A DNA stretch of 59,893 bases from Candidatus Nanopelagicales bacterium (GTDB taxonomy: Bacteria; Actinomycetota; Actinomycetes; S36-B12). Position 1 is the stretch's first letter; every line of letters starts with the position of its first letter. A model generated the notes under the pieces. It was given only the letters and a program-made list of their open reading frames with translations, had not been told where the DNA came from and did not search any database. A program made the translations under genes and the position numbers. The stretch covers positions 113,897 through 173,789 of the forward strand of contig JANRCR010000040.1 of assembly GCA_030726915.1 (NCBI GenBank), read 5' to 3'. Shown here piece by piece: positions 39,041 to 48,214 of the stretch.

Positions 39041-40261
39041 ATGGGACGTAGTTTCCCCTTGCTGGACGGCTACAGGGCCATGGCGGCACTCATGATCCTC
39101 ACCACTCACGTGGCCTTTAACACCGGAGAGATCCGAACCCCCGTCCTGGGCCCGATTCTGGGGCGCATGGACTTCGCCGTCACCCTGTTTTTCCTTCTCT
39201 CCGGGTTTCTGCTGTACCGGCCATGGGCGAAATCCGCCATGGGCGATACGGCGGGACCCGCCCTCGGCACCTATGCCCTACGCCGAGCGGCCCGCATCCT
39301 GCCTGCCTACTGGGTCATGGTCGCCTTCACCCTGCTGGTGCTCCCGGAGATTCAGCCGGTCCGCTGGGAGGCATGGCCCGTCCATCTGGGACTCGCCCAC
39401 ATCTACCTACCCGGTTTCACCCTGGAGGGGTTGACCCAGACCTGGAGCGTTGCCACCGAGATCTCCTTCTACGCGCTCCTGCCTGGTATCGCCTGGTTGG
39501 CAGGGCGGCGCGGACGAGGCAATCCCGACGCAAGTGCGCGCTTTCAACTTTTCGTGCTCGTGGGTTGCGTGGCCCTCGCCTGGACCTACACGGTTGTGCG
39601 TGTCAACGGTGGACTGGGCACATCCACGATCACGGGCTACTGGCTCCCGGGTTTCCTCGACTGGTTCGCCCTCGGTATGGCCGCCGCGGTCCTCCAGGTG
39701 AGGCTCAGCACGGCAGGAGCACCGCGTTGGATGTTGTCGGTTCAACAGGTAGCGCGCGCAACTCCCTGGTGCCTTCTCATTGCCGCTGCTCTCGCCGTTG
39801 TCGCCGCCACGCCCATCGCTGGCCCGCTGACCTTTGATCCCGCAACACCGGACAGCCTGATCATCAAACACGTCCTCTACGGCGTCATTGCCGCCTTCCT
39901 TCTGCTGCCGGGTTTCCTCGGCGTCGGCAACATCGATCGGGCTGACAGCGCGGCCTCAGTGCACGCATCCTGGTGGGGACGAGCGCTCAGTAGTCCCGTC
40001 GTTGTCTACCTCGGGACAATCTCCTACGGCATCTTCCTCTGGCACCTTGTGCTGCTTCGCCTTGTGCAAGGTGCCCTGGATATACCGGTGTTCTCTGGTG
40101 GATTTTGGATCGTCTGGCCACTGGTGGTACTCACGTCGATAGCCGCCGCGAGTGCCTCGTGGTTCATGGTCGAGCGTCCCCTGCAGCGCTGGTCACATTC
40201 CGGGTCCTTGCGACGGCGGCAACCGCGGCCAGCGCCGCCACAGTTAACAGAGCTGTCGTGA
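39041..40261 (+). CDS. Membrane acyltransferase, OafA/YrhL family
   Basis: A 406-residue acyltransferase-3 protein with about ten helices. The catalytic histidine region is LDGYRAMAALMILTTHVAF, the second motif FFLLSGFLLYRP, and RRAARILPAYW holds the conserved arginine. The C-terminal helix ends in MVERPLQRW. Such enzymes O-acylate cell-surface glycans. Start at the ATG at 39041 after GAGGAAGGGG. Its last 98 bases overlap the end of the AftD-like gene on the other strand, and the residues encoded there are a basic tail past the domain. Confidence 0.92.
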   Translation: MGRSFPLLDGYRAMAALMILTTHVAFNTGEIRTPVLGPILGRMDFAVTLFFLLSGFLLYRPWAKSAMGDTAGPALGTYALRRAARILPAYWVMVAFTLLVLPEIQPVRWEAWPVHLGLAHIYLPGFTLEGLTQTWSVATEISFYALLPGIAWLAGRRGRGNPDASARFQLFVLVGCVALAWTYTVVRVNGGLGTSTITGYWLPGFLDWFALGMAAAVLQVRLSTAGAPRWMLSVQQVARATPWCLLIAAALAVVAATPIAGPLTFDPATPDSLIIKHVLYGVIAAFLLLPGFLGVGNIDRADSAASVHASWWGRALSSPVVVYLGTISYGIFLWHLVLLRLVQGALDIPVFSGGFWIVWPLVVLTSIAAASASWFMVERPLQRWSHSGSLRRRQPRPAPPQLTELS

Positions 40262-43200
40262 TCCGGAGGCCATCAGGCGACTGGAGACTGTCAGGCCATG
40301 GTGCCGTTGCGGCACCGACGGCCGCCGCACCGCCCAAGACAAACACCAGGTGTGGCCGCGACGTGAACCACACCAGGGTTGCGGCTCCTACAGCGACGGC
40401 GACACCCGGCAATCCCGCAATGAGCAGCCCCGTCACAACGCCCCCCGCCGCCAACAGCCATTCCGCCCGACGCCCGACGCGCGGTGGTCCCGGCGCGGCC
40501 TGCGGCTGACCCGGACCCACGGCAGCCAGGGCAATCAGCGCCATGGCGGCAAGGAGTCCGATCCCCAACCCTGCGGCGTACAGACGTTGGGGAGCAAAGG
40601 TCATGACCACGGTGCCCCCCGGCCCGGCTGGCACGAGCCAACCCTGTCTCCATCCATCGACGCGTATCGGGGTCAGCTGCTGACCGTCCAGCGTCGCCGT
40701 CCATCCCTCGTTGGCGTTTTCTGTTGTCTCCAGGATGCGCGGACCCACCCCTGCGTCAACAACGACCTGCCTCTGGGTCGCTCCCCACTCCTCAACGACG
40801 ACGTCAGGCCTCGGATTCGTCGAGCGCGGGGAGTCGATGGGCTCCAACGACATGCTTTCCACGACGTATTGGGCTGTCGGGGCGACTGCGATGACGTGAG
40901 TGCCCGCCTGGAGCGAAACCACGCGCCCAGAGCAGGGCACCGCGGGGATCAAGGAGTCGGTGAGTACGTCAATCACCGAGGTGGTTACGGATGTCTCGAC
41001 CTGTACGACATCGTCGATGCGCACTTCGGGACCAAATCCGCAGGGAACAGCGACGTCATCGATCAGCCGGGGCCCTTTGACAATGTCCTCCGCCCCAAGA
41101 ATGCGCAGTTCATTGATCCCTATGGGCAGCGCGACGTAGGCACCCGTGTCGGGATCAATGCTGCGCGCCACCTCCGCATTGTCGAAGCGCAGCGTCAGTG
41201 ACCGAGCCTCCTGCGCGGGCACCCTGACCGTGCCTCTCGCGGAGACGATGTCGGTCGATTCGCGCCCGTTCACCGTGGTGGTGACGCGTAGGGGCCGTGA
41301 CGCCACGAGATCAGGTGATAGCTCGATTCGCACCCCGCGGATGCGTCTTGGCTCCTCCCAACTCGCGGTCAATTCGGGACGTGTATCCAAGGGAGATGCA
41401 ATCCACGAGGTGGAGAGCACCCCGTCCATGGCCGCCTGAGGTCGATTGGCTGGGTCACTCGTGAAAGCACTGGACGCCGTCACCAGGGGCGAACCATCGA
41501 GCGCCGGGGTGAGGAGTTGATCCAACGCTGCACCCACTCTGGGGCGCACGGTGATGCGCACCCGGTAATCGCCCGTGTGGTTCACGTCAACCACCCGGCG
41601 AAGACCGGCTCTCTCCTCCCCCGGTCTTCCCAATGCCGGCGTGCAGACCAGTTGACCGGCGACCCCGGCACAGCCGGACTGTTCACCCCTGCGCGCCGTC
41701 AGCACGATCGGACCCCCATCCGCCGTACCTGGCGCAACCACGCTTCGAAGGACGTCGACCCCGGGGATCTGGACCTCGCGAAGACCAAAGGCCTCGCCCG
41801 GGGACCCATCCCCCACGGCATCCAACGTCAGTCGCAGGGTGTACGTCGGACCGGGCGGGACGGCCAATCGCTGCGGCTGGTCCGTCGGCTCCACCGGGAC
41901 TGTGAGGGCACCGGTGTCCGTGGACACCGTGATCGATGTTGGCTCGGTCCCGGCCAGTTCCCCGACGACGAGTCGGACGACGATGAAACTCGTCGAAAAT
42001 GCGCTCTCCGCAGAGACTTCCCACCACTGGCCCACGCCCCGGTCAAGGTCCCCCGACACCCAGGCGGTTGCCGGGTCACCATCCAGGGCGGCCCACGGTT
42101 GCGCAGCAGCTGATCGGCCCCGCAGTGATGTCACATCGCTACCACTGGACGAGGCAGTGACCGCGCCCCCCTCGAAGACGGCTACCGCCTGCAGACCCTG
42201 CGGATCCAGCGGAAGGTAATCGTGAACTCTGCGGTCTTGCAGAAAGGGATCGTCCAGCCCCAGCGTCTGGGATCGATTGTCCCGGGATGCGCCAACCGTG
42301 ACTTCCGTGCGGCGGAAGCCATCCGTCACGGCCCTCACAAGGGTCACGCCCGGCTCGTTGACAAGCGGACCCTCGTCCCCCTGCGTCACAATCGCCGATC
42401 GGTACAGGAGACCCGCATCTGCCAGATCCGGGACCGCCTCTGCCGAGCCCGACACGACGAGCGTTTGGCTCGCATCACGCAGTTCCACACGGGGGTCCCC
42501 TGGACTGAAGGGACTGTCCACACGCCAGATTTCGACTGCTGCCACGGTATCTTGCAGTCCATCGTCCACCACGCTGGTTGGTGTGCGGAAGGGCGGCAGC
42601 GCCGGTCCAAAGCCGGCAATGGGAGTGAAACCCCCCGACCGCAGGAGGGCCTGGCGCAGCAACACTGTGCGCGGTGTCCCACTGCGACGCTGATCAATGT
42701 CGTTGCGGACCACGACGTACTCGACACCCGCGCGTGCGAGGGCGTCGGCGATGCCCGGCGACCCTCGGCCCGAGTCCAATCTCTCCTGTACGGCATCCAG
42801 CCAGCGGATGTTGCCGGCGCTGGAGAGGGGCACCGCATCGCGTACCGCCCAGGCGGTCCGGGCCAACGGCTGCAATGGCTCATCCTGTGTCCGCCCCCAG
42901 CTGTAGATGCCAAAGGACGCTCCCGGCACGAGCAGGGCGCGCCCGTCAGGCGACTCACTCTCCAACCATGACGCTGCCTCCCCCCAGTAGTTCGGGATGG
43001 CAACAAAGGATCGGTCGCGCACAAGAGTCCCCGTCATCATGGGCCAGGCCCCGACAGCGATGAGCATCGTGGCACCCGCAATCACCACGATGCGTGTGCC
43101 GCGACGACCGCCGACAATCCGGTGAAGGAGGAGTTGAACGGCAAACCCGACACCGAGGGCTAGGGGAAGCCGCAACACAAGGTCAAATTTGTGTGTATTG

Positions 43201-44333
43201 CGCAGAGGGGCCAGAACCCCATCCATCGCTTCCTGGATCGCGGGTGCCCCCAGACCCTGCACCGCGCCCGTGTGACCGAGACTCACCAGCACCGTCCCCA
43301 TGAGCAGACCGCCCACGAGGAAGATGCGGTAGGGAGTGGATCGGGCCGCAAGACCCACCAGGCCCAGCGCGGCCAGCCCTCCTGCCGCCAGGATCAAGCC
43401 CCATTCGGAGACGAGTTGCCAGCCTCCCGGCCAGACGGGACCACCCGGCTCAACCACGTAGGCCACCCACTGGGAGGTCCCGCGAACAACAGTGTCGGGT
43501 GTGGTGAGGAGTGTGGTCACCGCGGAGGACTCGATCCAATCCAGGAACGGTGGTGAGTAGTTTCCGAGCAGTAGCAACGGCACCGCCCACCACAGCGTTG
43601 CCAGCGCGATCGCCAGGAGCCACCAACCGCCCAGGACCATGAGCGCTCGGCCACGAAATCTCGTCAATATCCACCACGCGCCGAGAGGGAGCAGGGCCAC
43701 GGTGGCGACAGCGTTGACTCCACCCGCCAGCAAAATAGCGACACCGCTCAAGGCCGCCCCGCGCCGTCGCGTCACTCGGCCCTGAGCGACCGATACGAGG
43801 GGGATCAGGACCCAGGGTGCAAGCGCGAATGGCAGTACCTCGGTTGTGAGGACCCCAATCTCCGTCACCATGCGCGGGGCGAAGACGTAGGCGAGACCTG
43901 CCACGATGCGCGCCGGTTCATTCGCAACACCGAGAAGGCGGGCCAGCCGCACAACTCCGAGGAAGGCGAGGATCAACACTGTCGACCACCACAGGCGTTG
44001 GACCACCCAGGCGGGCAGCCCCACAAGATCGCCCAGGAGAAAGGCGGGACCCACCGGGAAGAGGTAGCCGTACGCCTGATTCTGCAGTTGCCCGAAGAAT
44101 CCCAATGGCTCCCACAGGGTGAGCGCTCGCGTCAGGAAGCCCCCGGGATCAACAGCGAGGTCGAGTTTGGTGTCCGCGGCGATGCGACCCGGATCCTGCA
44201 TGAAGGTGAGCGCCACCAAGACCGTGCAGATGGCCGCTAGACGGAACCGATGCATCAACCTCGGATCCGTCGTGGATGCAGACTCAGCGCCCGACGACGG
44301 CGTCATGGCCGTGTCCTTTGCCATTCCCGTCAT
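40164..44333 (-). CDS. aftD: AftD-like alpha-(1,3)-arabinofuranosyltransferase
   Basis: A 1389-residue membrane enzyme. About 11 helices occupy the first 430 residues, with an early external motif DTKLDLAVDPGGFLTRAL that matches AftD, and FPVGPAFLLGDLVGLP. A large external part follows with two or more discoidin-like beta-sandwich regions (NRPQAAMDGVLSTSWIAS, DPATAWVSGD), presumed carbohydrate-binding. Two final helices close the protein. AftD (Rv0236c) branches arabinan chains of mycobacterial arabinogalactan and lipoarabinomannan. The ATG overlaps the methyltransferase stop (ATGA). Family assignment is strong; the sugar donor and polymer in this organism are inferred. Confidence 0.88.
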   Translation of the reverse strand: MTGMAKDTAMTPSSGAESASTTDPRLMHRFRLAAICTVLVALTFMQDPGRIAADTKLDLAVDPGGFLTRALTLWEPLGFFGQLQNQAYGYLFPVGPAFLLGDLVGLPAWVVQRLWWSTVLILAFLGVVRLARLLGVANEPARIVAGLAYVFAPRMVTEIGVLTTEVLPFALAPWVLIPLVSVAQGRVTRRRGAALSGVAILLAGGVNAVATVALLPLGAWWILTRFRGRALMVLGGWWLLAIALATLWWAVPLLLLGNYSPPFLDWIESSAVTTLLTTPDTVVRGTSQWVAYVVEPGGPVWPGGWQLVSEWGLILAAGGLAALGLVGLAARSTPYRIFLVGGLLMGTVLVSLGHTGAVQGLGAPAIQEAMDGVLAPLRNTHKFDLVLRLPLALGVGFAVQLLLHRIVGGRRGTRIVVIAGATMLIAVGAWPMMTGTLVRDRSFVAIPNYWGEAASWLESESPDGRALLVPGASFGIYSWGRTQDEPLQPLARTAWAVRDAVPLSSAGNIRWLDAVQERLDSGRGSPGIADALARAGVEYVVVRNDIDQRRSGTPRTVLLRQALLRSGGFTPIAGFGPALPPFRTPTSVVDDGLQDTVAAVEIWRVDSPFSPGDPRVELRDASQTLVVSGSAEAVPDLADAGLLYRSAIVTQGDEGPLVNEPGVTLVRAVTDGFRRTEVTVGASRDNRSQTLGLDDPFLQDRRVHDYLPLDPQGLQAVAVFEGGAVTASSSGSDVTSLRGRSAAAQPWAALDGDPATAWVSGDLDRGVGQWWEVSAESAFSTSFIVVRLVVGELAGTEPTSITVSTDTGALTVPVEPTDQPQRLAVPPGPTYTLRLTLDAVGDGSPGEAFGLREVQIPGVDVLRSVVAPGTADGGPIVLTARRGEQSGCAGVAGQLVCTPALGRPGEERAGLRRVVDVNHTGDYRVRITVRPRVGAALDQLLTPALDGSPLVTASSAFTSDPANRPQAAMDGVLSTSWIASPLDTRPELTASWEEPRRIRGVRIELSPDLVASRPLRVTTTVNGRESTDIVSARGTVRVPAQEARSLTLRFDNAEVARSIDPDTGAYVALPIGINELRILGAEDIVKGPRLIDDVAVPCGFGPEVRIDDVVQVETSVTTSVIDVLTDSLIPAVPCSGRVVSLQAGTHVIAVAPTAQYVVESMSLEPIDSPRSTNPRPDVVVEEWGATQRQVVVDAGVGPRILETTENANEGWTATLDGQQLTPIRVDGWRQGWLVPAGPGGTVVMTFAPQRLYAAGLGIGLLAAMALIALAAVGPGQPQAAPGPPRVGRRAEWLLAAGGVVTGLLIAGLPGVAVAVGAATLVWFTSRPHLVFVLGGAAAVGAATAPWPDSLQSPDGLRITTALLTVAALAAVAAVARTRNVTSAAGDARP

Positions 44334-45121
44334 GGTCGATCAGCCCCGCGGTGTCCACGGTCTTCTGAGCGGCGCAGGACGATCAGGAGATTCCAGGTCA
44401 CGAGCTCGCGCAGCCCGGGCACTGCCACGATCCAGTGCAGTGCCGACGGAAGGTAGCGCGGTTCGATGGCGACCACGGTGGCATCCGTTGCATTCAGGGC
44501 CCAGGTGATGCCCTGTGCAGCCGTTACGGCAAAGAGGCTTTCGCCGAACACATTCTTCGGTGCGCCACCACGACGTCGTTGGAATCGTCGGGCGGCGTAC
44601 GACCCGCCGATCAGGTGCCATGGCGACGTCTCATGTCCACCCCACGGCCCAAACCACAGGGTGTACGACACCACGACCGTGCCACCGGGCCGAGTGACGC
44701 GCACCATCTCATCCGCCATCCGCCACGGCGCATCGACGTGCTCGAGCACATTGGAGGAGTAGGTCACGTCAAAGGTGGCATCGGCAAAGGGCAGTGCATC
44801 ACCACGCGCCAGCACGGTGCGCGGGCCTGGCTCCCGACCGTGCAAGCGCATCTCACCGGCATCCGCATCTACCGCAACGTACGTCGCTCCCCGGGCGGCA
44901 AAGGCGTCCGCGAAGAATCCCGGTCCCCCACCGACGTCCAACAGCAAGGTCCCCTGCAACCGATGGAATTGATCCACATGCCGTGCCGAATCCTGCGCCA
45001 ACTCGCCATAGAACCTGTCCGGCGCTGACTGCTCAGATAGAAATGCGCGAAACAGGCCCACCGATCGGCGCCAGGTCGCCCGGTGCGAACGCAGCGGGGC
45101 CGACGGCGTAGCGGCGCACAT
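44330..45121 (-). CDS. SAM-dependent methyltransferase, class I
   Basis: A 263-residue methyltransferase with the SAM motif LLLDVGGGPGFFADAF, the acidic VDADAGEM, and the post-motif region FDVTYSSNVLEHVDAP. It resembles the Rv0224c group found near envelope genes. It probably methylates a lipid or glycan intermediate, but the substrate cannot be read. The start is the ATG at 45121, 6 bases after a TACCGT -10. It is coupled to aftD by a 4-base overlap and is divergent from the GT4 gene. Confidence 0.88.
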   Translation of the reverse strand: MCAATPSAPLRSHRATWRRSVGLFRAFLSEQSAPDRFYGELAQDSARHVDQFHRLQGTLLLDVGGGPGFFADAFAARGATYVAVDADAGEMRLHGREPGPRTVLARGDALPFADATFDVTYSSNVLEHVDAPWRMADEMVRVTRPGGTVVVSYTLWFGPWGGHETSPWHLIGGSYAARRFQRRRGGAPKNVFGESLFAVTAAQGITWALNATDATVVAIEPRYLPSALHWIVAVPGLRELVTWNLLIVLRRSEDRGHRGADRP

Positions 45122-45183
45122 TCTGTGACGGTACCCCAGCGGGACCCGGGCCCGCTTGATGGTGACAGGCGTACCGTGTCCAC
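45122..45183. promoter_or_regulatory. Divergent leaderless promoters of the methyltransferase and GT4 genes
   Basis: In this 62-base gap each gene has TACCGT followed by 6 bases and a start codon: minus 45133-45128 then cacaga then ATG at 45121; plus 45172-45177 then gtccac then GTG at 45184. The identical hexamer suggests the two halves of the island are read together. Confidence 0.65.
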
Positions 45184-46341
45184 GTGCACATCGTGGTCCT
45201 CAACTGGCGTGACACCGCTAACCCTGAGGGGGGAGGCTCTGAGGTCTACATCGAGGAGATCGCACAACGCCTGGTGGCCCGAGGGCACATCGTGACACTT
45301 GTGTGCGCCGGGCATGATCAAGCGCCACGTATGGATATTCGGCACGGGGTCCGCTTCATACGCGTCGGCTCGAAGCTGACGGTCTACTCACGCGCCCGAC
45401 ACCTGCTCCGCAGCGGTGCCCTGGGACGAGTTGACGTCGTGGTCGATACCCAGAATGGAATACCCTTTTTTGCGCCCTGGGCCACATCTGTCCCCACCGT
45501 GGCGCTCGTGCATCACGTCCACCGCGAGCAGTGGCCTGTTGTTTACGATCCGATCCGTGCACGCATCGGATGGCACATCGAGTCACGGTGGGCCCCCTTC
45601 GTCTACCGCCGATCGGCCTACATCGTGGTGTCGGATGCGACGCGCATCGAACTGACGGCGCTGGGCGTGGCCCGGGAGTCCATCACGGTGGTCCACAATG
45701 GAACTCTGCCCGCGACGGACACACACACACCACAGGATCCACATCCGCGCATTCTCGTGCTCGGCAGGCTGGTGCCCCACAAACGGGTGGAACACGTGCT
45801 TTTGGCCGCTGCACGATTGCGCGGTCGCCATCCTCATCTGCGCGTCGCTATCGTGGGAGATGGCTGGTGGGCGTCGGATCTACGCGACAGTGCCGCTCGT
45901 CTCGGAGTCCACGACATCACAGACTTCACCGGGCATGTCGATGAGGACGAGAAGGCCCGCCAGATCGCTCGATCCTGGGTCCTTGCGCTGCCCTCGATCA
46001 AGGAGGGCTGGGGTCTCGTCGTACTCGAGGCAGCATCCGCAGGAGTTCCCGCGGTGGCCTACGCCGAGGCAGGTGGGGTGGCCGAGTCCGTCGTCGATGG
46101 GCAGACCGGCGTCTTGGTTCACGGTGACGATGAGGACTTCACGGCGGCCATCGAATCACTCATCACCCACCGCCATCAACGAGAAACCATGGGGAAGGAC
46201 GCACGCGCGCACGCGGCACGGTTTTCGTGGGATGCCTCAGCGGAGCGTTTTGAGGCGGTGCTCGCGGAGGCCATGGCCACCGCGGCCTCTCGGGGTGCTA
46301 GTTCGTGGATCCGTAGACGACGTAGGGCGTATCGACGGTAG
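45184..46341 (+). CDS. Glycosyltransferase family 4 (GT-B fold)
   Basis: A 385-residue cytoplasmic retaining glycosyltransferase. The acceptor half starts MHIVVLNWRDTANPEGGGSE. The donor half has ILVLGRLVPHKRVEHVL and the EX7E motif in KEGWGLVVLEAASAG, the sugar-nucleotide site. Similar to Rv0225 next to the Rv0224c-type methyltransferase, as I recall. Its last 44 bases overlap the small DUF2613 gene on the other strand. The donor sugar is not identified. Confidence 0.93.
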   Translation: MHIVVLNWRDTANPEGGGSEVYIEEIAQRLVARGHIVTLVCAGHDQAPRMDIRHGVRFIRVGSKLTVYSRARHLLRSGALGRVDVVVDTQNGIPFFAPWATSVPTVALVHHVHREQWPVVYDPIRARIGWHIESRWAPFVYRRSAYIVVSDATRIELTALGVARESITVVHNGTLPATDTHTPQDPHPRILVLGRLVPHKRVEHVLLAAARLRGRHPHLRVAIVGDGWWASDLRDSAARLGVHDITDFTGHVDEDEKARQIARSWVLALPSIKEGWGLVVLEAASAGVPAVAYAEAGGVAESVVDGQTGVLVHGDDEDFTAAIESLITHRHQRETMGKDARAHAARFSWDASAERFEAVLAEAMATAASRGASSWIRRRRRAYRR

Positions 46342-46441
46342 GAGGCGTGGCAGTCTGCGAGGACACGATGCCGAATGATGCTCCCGCCGCTACAACGGCG
46401 CCAACCACGGCAGCGATAATGGGCCCAATCCACAGTGTCAT
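46298..46441 (-). CDS. DUF2613 small membrane/secreted protein, 47 residues
   Basis: A tiny gene: ATG at 46441, TAG at 46298. It has a perfect AAGGAGG Shine-Dalgarno site 6 bases before the start. The protein begins MTLWIGPIIAAVVGAVVA, a hydrophobic helix to about residue 25, then a Thr/Pro stretch and the ending YVVYGSTN. This matches the DUF2613 pattern (a signal-like helix and a terminal YG-Asn motif) of the small protein Rv0236A that lies beside aftD in M. tuberculosis, from memory. It follows the large membrane protein by 18 bases and overlaps the GT4 gene's end by 44 bases. Confidence 0.8.
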   Translation of the reverse strand: MTLWIGPIIAAVVGAVVAAGASFGIVSSQTATPPTVDTPYVVYGSTN

Positions 46442-46459
46442 GAGTGCCTCCTTCGGTCT

Positions 46460-48184
46460 TCACCGTATCAAAGGATCCGACCTGAGGGAGCGGACTCGCC
46501 GAATCCCGAGTGCGCTGAGGCCCAGCAGCAGCCCCACCCCCAGGATGGCGTCGACCCCCGCCACCACACCCAGCTCGAGCGCGGGGACGCTGACGGGGGT
46601 CACGTCCTCGGGGGCGACGTACAGCACCAGATCCGTGCCCGAAAATGCCACCTGCCAGTCCCCGAGCGACGGCACCTCTCCCGGTGTGTCCTTCGCGACC
46701 AGCGCCCAGCCGATCCCGAGGCTTGTCAGGGTCGCATCGAGGGTGCCGGGAGCGCCCAACGATTCCGAGATCACGCGGGCTCGGGGATCATCCCCAGACA
46801 CCTTGACGGGTCCCCCCGACGTCGCCACGATCAGGTCGTCCGACACCACCGTGGGTCGCGGCAGCCACCGCGGAGCCGGATCAAGAACGGTCCGATTGTC
46901 ATTCCAATCGAACGAGCGGAAGCTCGTCCACGGCAGACTCACGACGTCGCCTTCACGAGCATCCGTGTGCACGATCGCGCGAACCGAGGCCCAATCCCCC
47001 GGGTACTGAACCGGCTCAAGTCTGCCCCCGATCCCCCACAGCGCGTCGGGGGTCATGGCCACGGCAACAACGGCCAGGGCCGCCACCGCGGTGATACGCG
47101 TGCCGCGATCTCGAAGCCAGCCGGTCACCCGAGCTCCCCCCATGCCCGCGGCCGCGCACACCAGCAGGATCCAGGGCGCCAGCAGTTTGTGGGCATCCCG
47201 GAGAATTCCTCCCCCCGGGACAGACTCGATCAGGGTCCCCCAGGGCCCCGGCGCCAGCGCTGACGCGACGGCGCTCACCAATCCGATCGTGGCAACGGCA
47301 AGCCACCAGACCCAGGCTGGTGTCCCGAGTGTGCGTTGGAGACTGCGCCAACCCACCAGCGCCAGGCCGAGGAGAACCACCGTCGATGCGAGGCCGAGGA
47401 AGGTTGCTCGAGAGGCGGGCACGACGTCGGCATTCCACAGCCCTGCGCCACCCAACGCCGTGACAATCGGCCCCCAGGGGCCATCAGACCGCAACGCGAA
47501 AACGGATGCACCGAGTGCATCGGCGGATCCATCACTGGGATGCATGAGGGAGGGCAGCAGCCACGGCAGCCAGAGGGCAATGCACGCTGCTGTGGTCGCG
47601 ATGCGACGACTGATCGATAGCGCCGATCCGGGCAGGAACACCAGGGGCACGGCAAGTGCCACAACGAGCAGACTTCCCGAGGGGGTGAGCGACCCAGCCG
47701 CGACAAGGAGCACAAGGCGAACGCCGTCCAACATGTCCCCCGTCTGGCGCAAGCGCAGGCTGACCGCGATGGCCCAGGGAACGATGGCGTAGGCCAGGAG
47801 CAGCCCCCAGTGACCCATGACGAGGCGCTCGAGCACGAACGGGTTCACAATCGCGAAGGTGCCCGCCAGAAGGCCCGCCGTGGTCCCGGGAAGGAGCCGG
47901 AGCATGCCCCACCCCGCGACGACGAGGACGGCCACGAGCATGACCTCCTCCACAAGCATTCCGGGGACGACGGTCTCGACCAGGGCTACGACAGCGTCCT
48001 GCGGGACCGCTCGAGGCAGCCCACCCCCCAGGCCCAGCGCTGCGGGGAGCAGATCCTGCCGAGGCGTGAAGACGAGGTCGTAACTCAAGACGAACCCCTG
48101 CCCGAGCGCGGGTCCGAGGATGAGCAGTGCCAATCCGGCGATCCACGCATGCGCGAGCACGCGGGAGAGCCGAAGGGACGCCAT
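46460..48184 (-). CDS. Large polytopic membrane protein (Rv0226c-like)
   Basis: A 574-residue protein with about 11-12 helices in the first 370 residues and a 160-residue external part before a last helix near residue 550. Segments such as FAIVNPFVLERLVMGHWGLL and VPGGGILRDAHKLLAPW are the conserved-looking pieces. Its position with the GT4, methyltransferase, DUF3068 and aftD genes matches Rv0226c. A GT-C-type glycosyltransferase or lipid-carrier role is plausible, but no catalytic motif is certain. ATG at 48184 is divergent from the flippase gene. Confidence 0.78.
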   Translation of the reverse strand: MASLRLSRVLAHAWIAGLALLILGPALGQGFVLSYDLVFTPRQDLLPAALGLGGGLPRAVPQDAVVALVETVVPGMLVEEVMLVAVLVVAGWGMLRLLPGTTAGLLAGTFAIVNPFVLERLVMGHWGLLLAYAIVPWAIAVSLRLRQTGDMLDGVRLVLLVAAGSLTPSGSLLVVALAVPLVFLPGSALSISRRIATTAACIALWLPWLLPSLMHPSDGSADALGASVFALRSDGPWGPIVTALGGAGLWNADVVPASRATFLGLASTVVLLGLALVGWRSLQRTLGTPAWVWWLAVATIGLVSAVASALAPGPWGTLIESVPGGGILRDAHKLLAPWILLVCAAAGMGGARVTGWLRDRGTRITAVAALAVVAVAMTPDALWGIGGRLEPVQYPGDWASVRAIVHTDAREGDVVSLPWTSFRSFDWNDNRTVLDPAPRWLPRPTVVSDDLIVATSGGPVKVSGDDPRARVISESLGAPGTLDATLTSLGIGWALVAKDTPGEVPSLGDWQVAFSGTDLVLYVAPEDVTPVSVPALELGVVAGVDAILGVGLLLGLSALGIRRVRSLRSDPLIR

Positions 48185-48214
48185 GGGGCGTTATCGTGGC
48201 ACGCGTGAGCGGCC

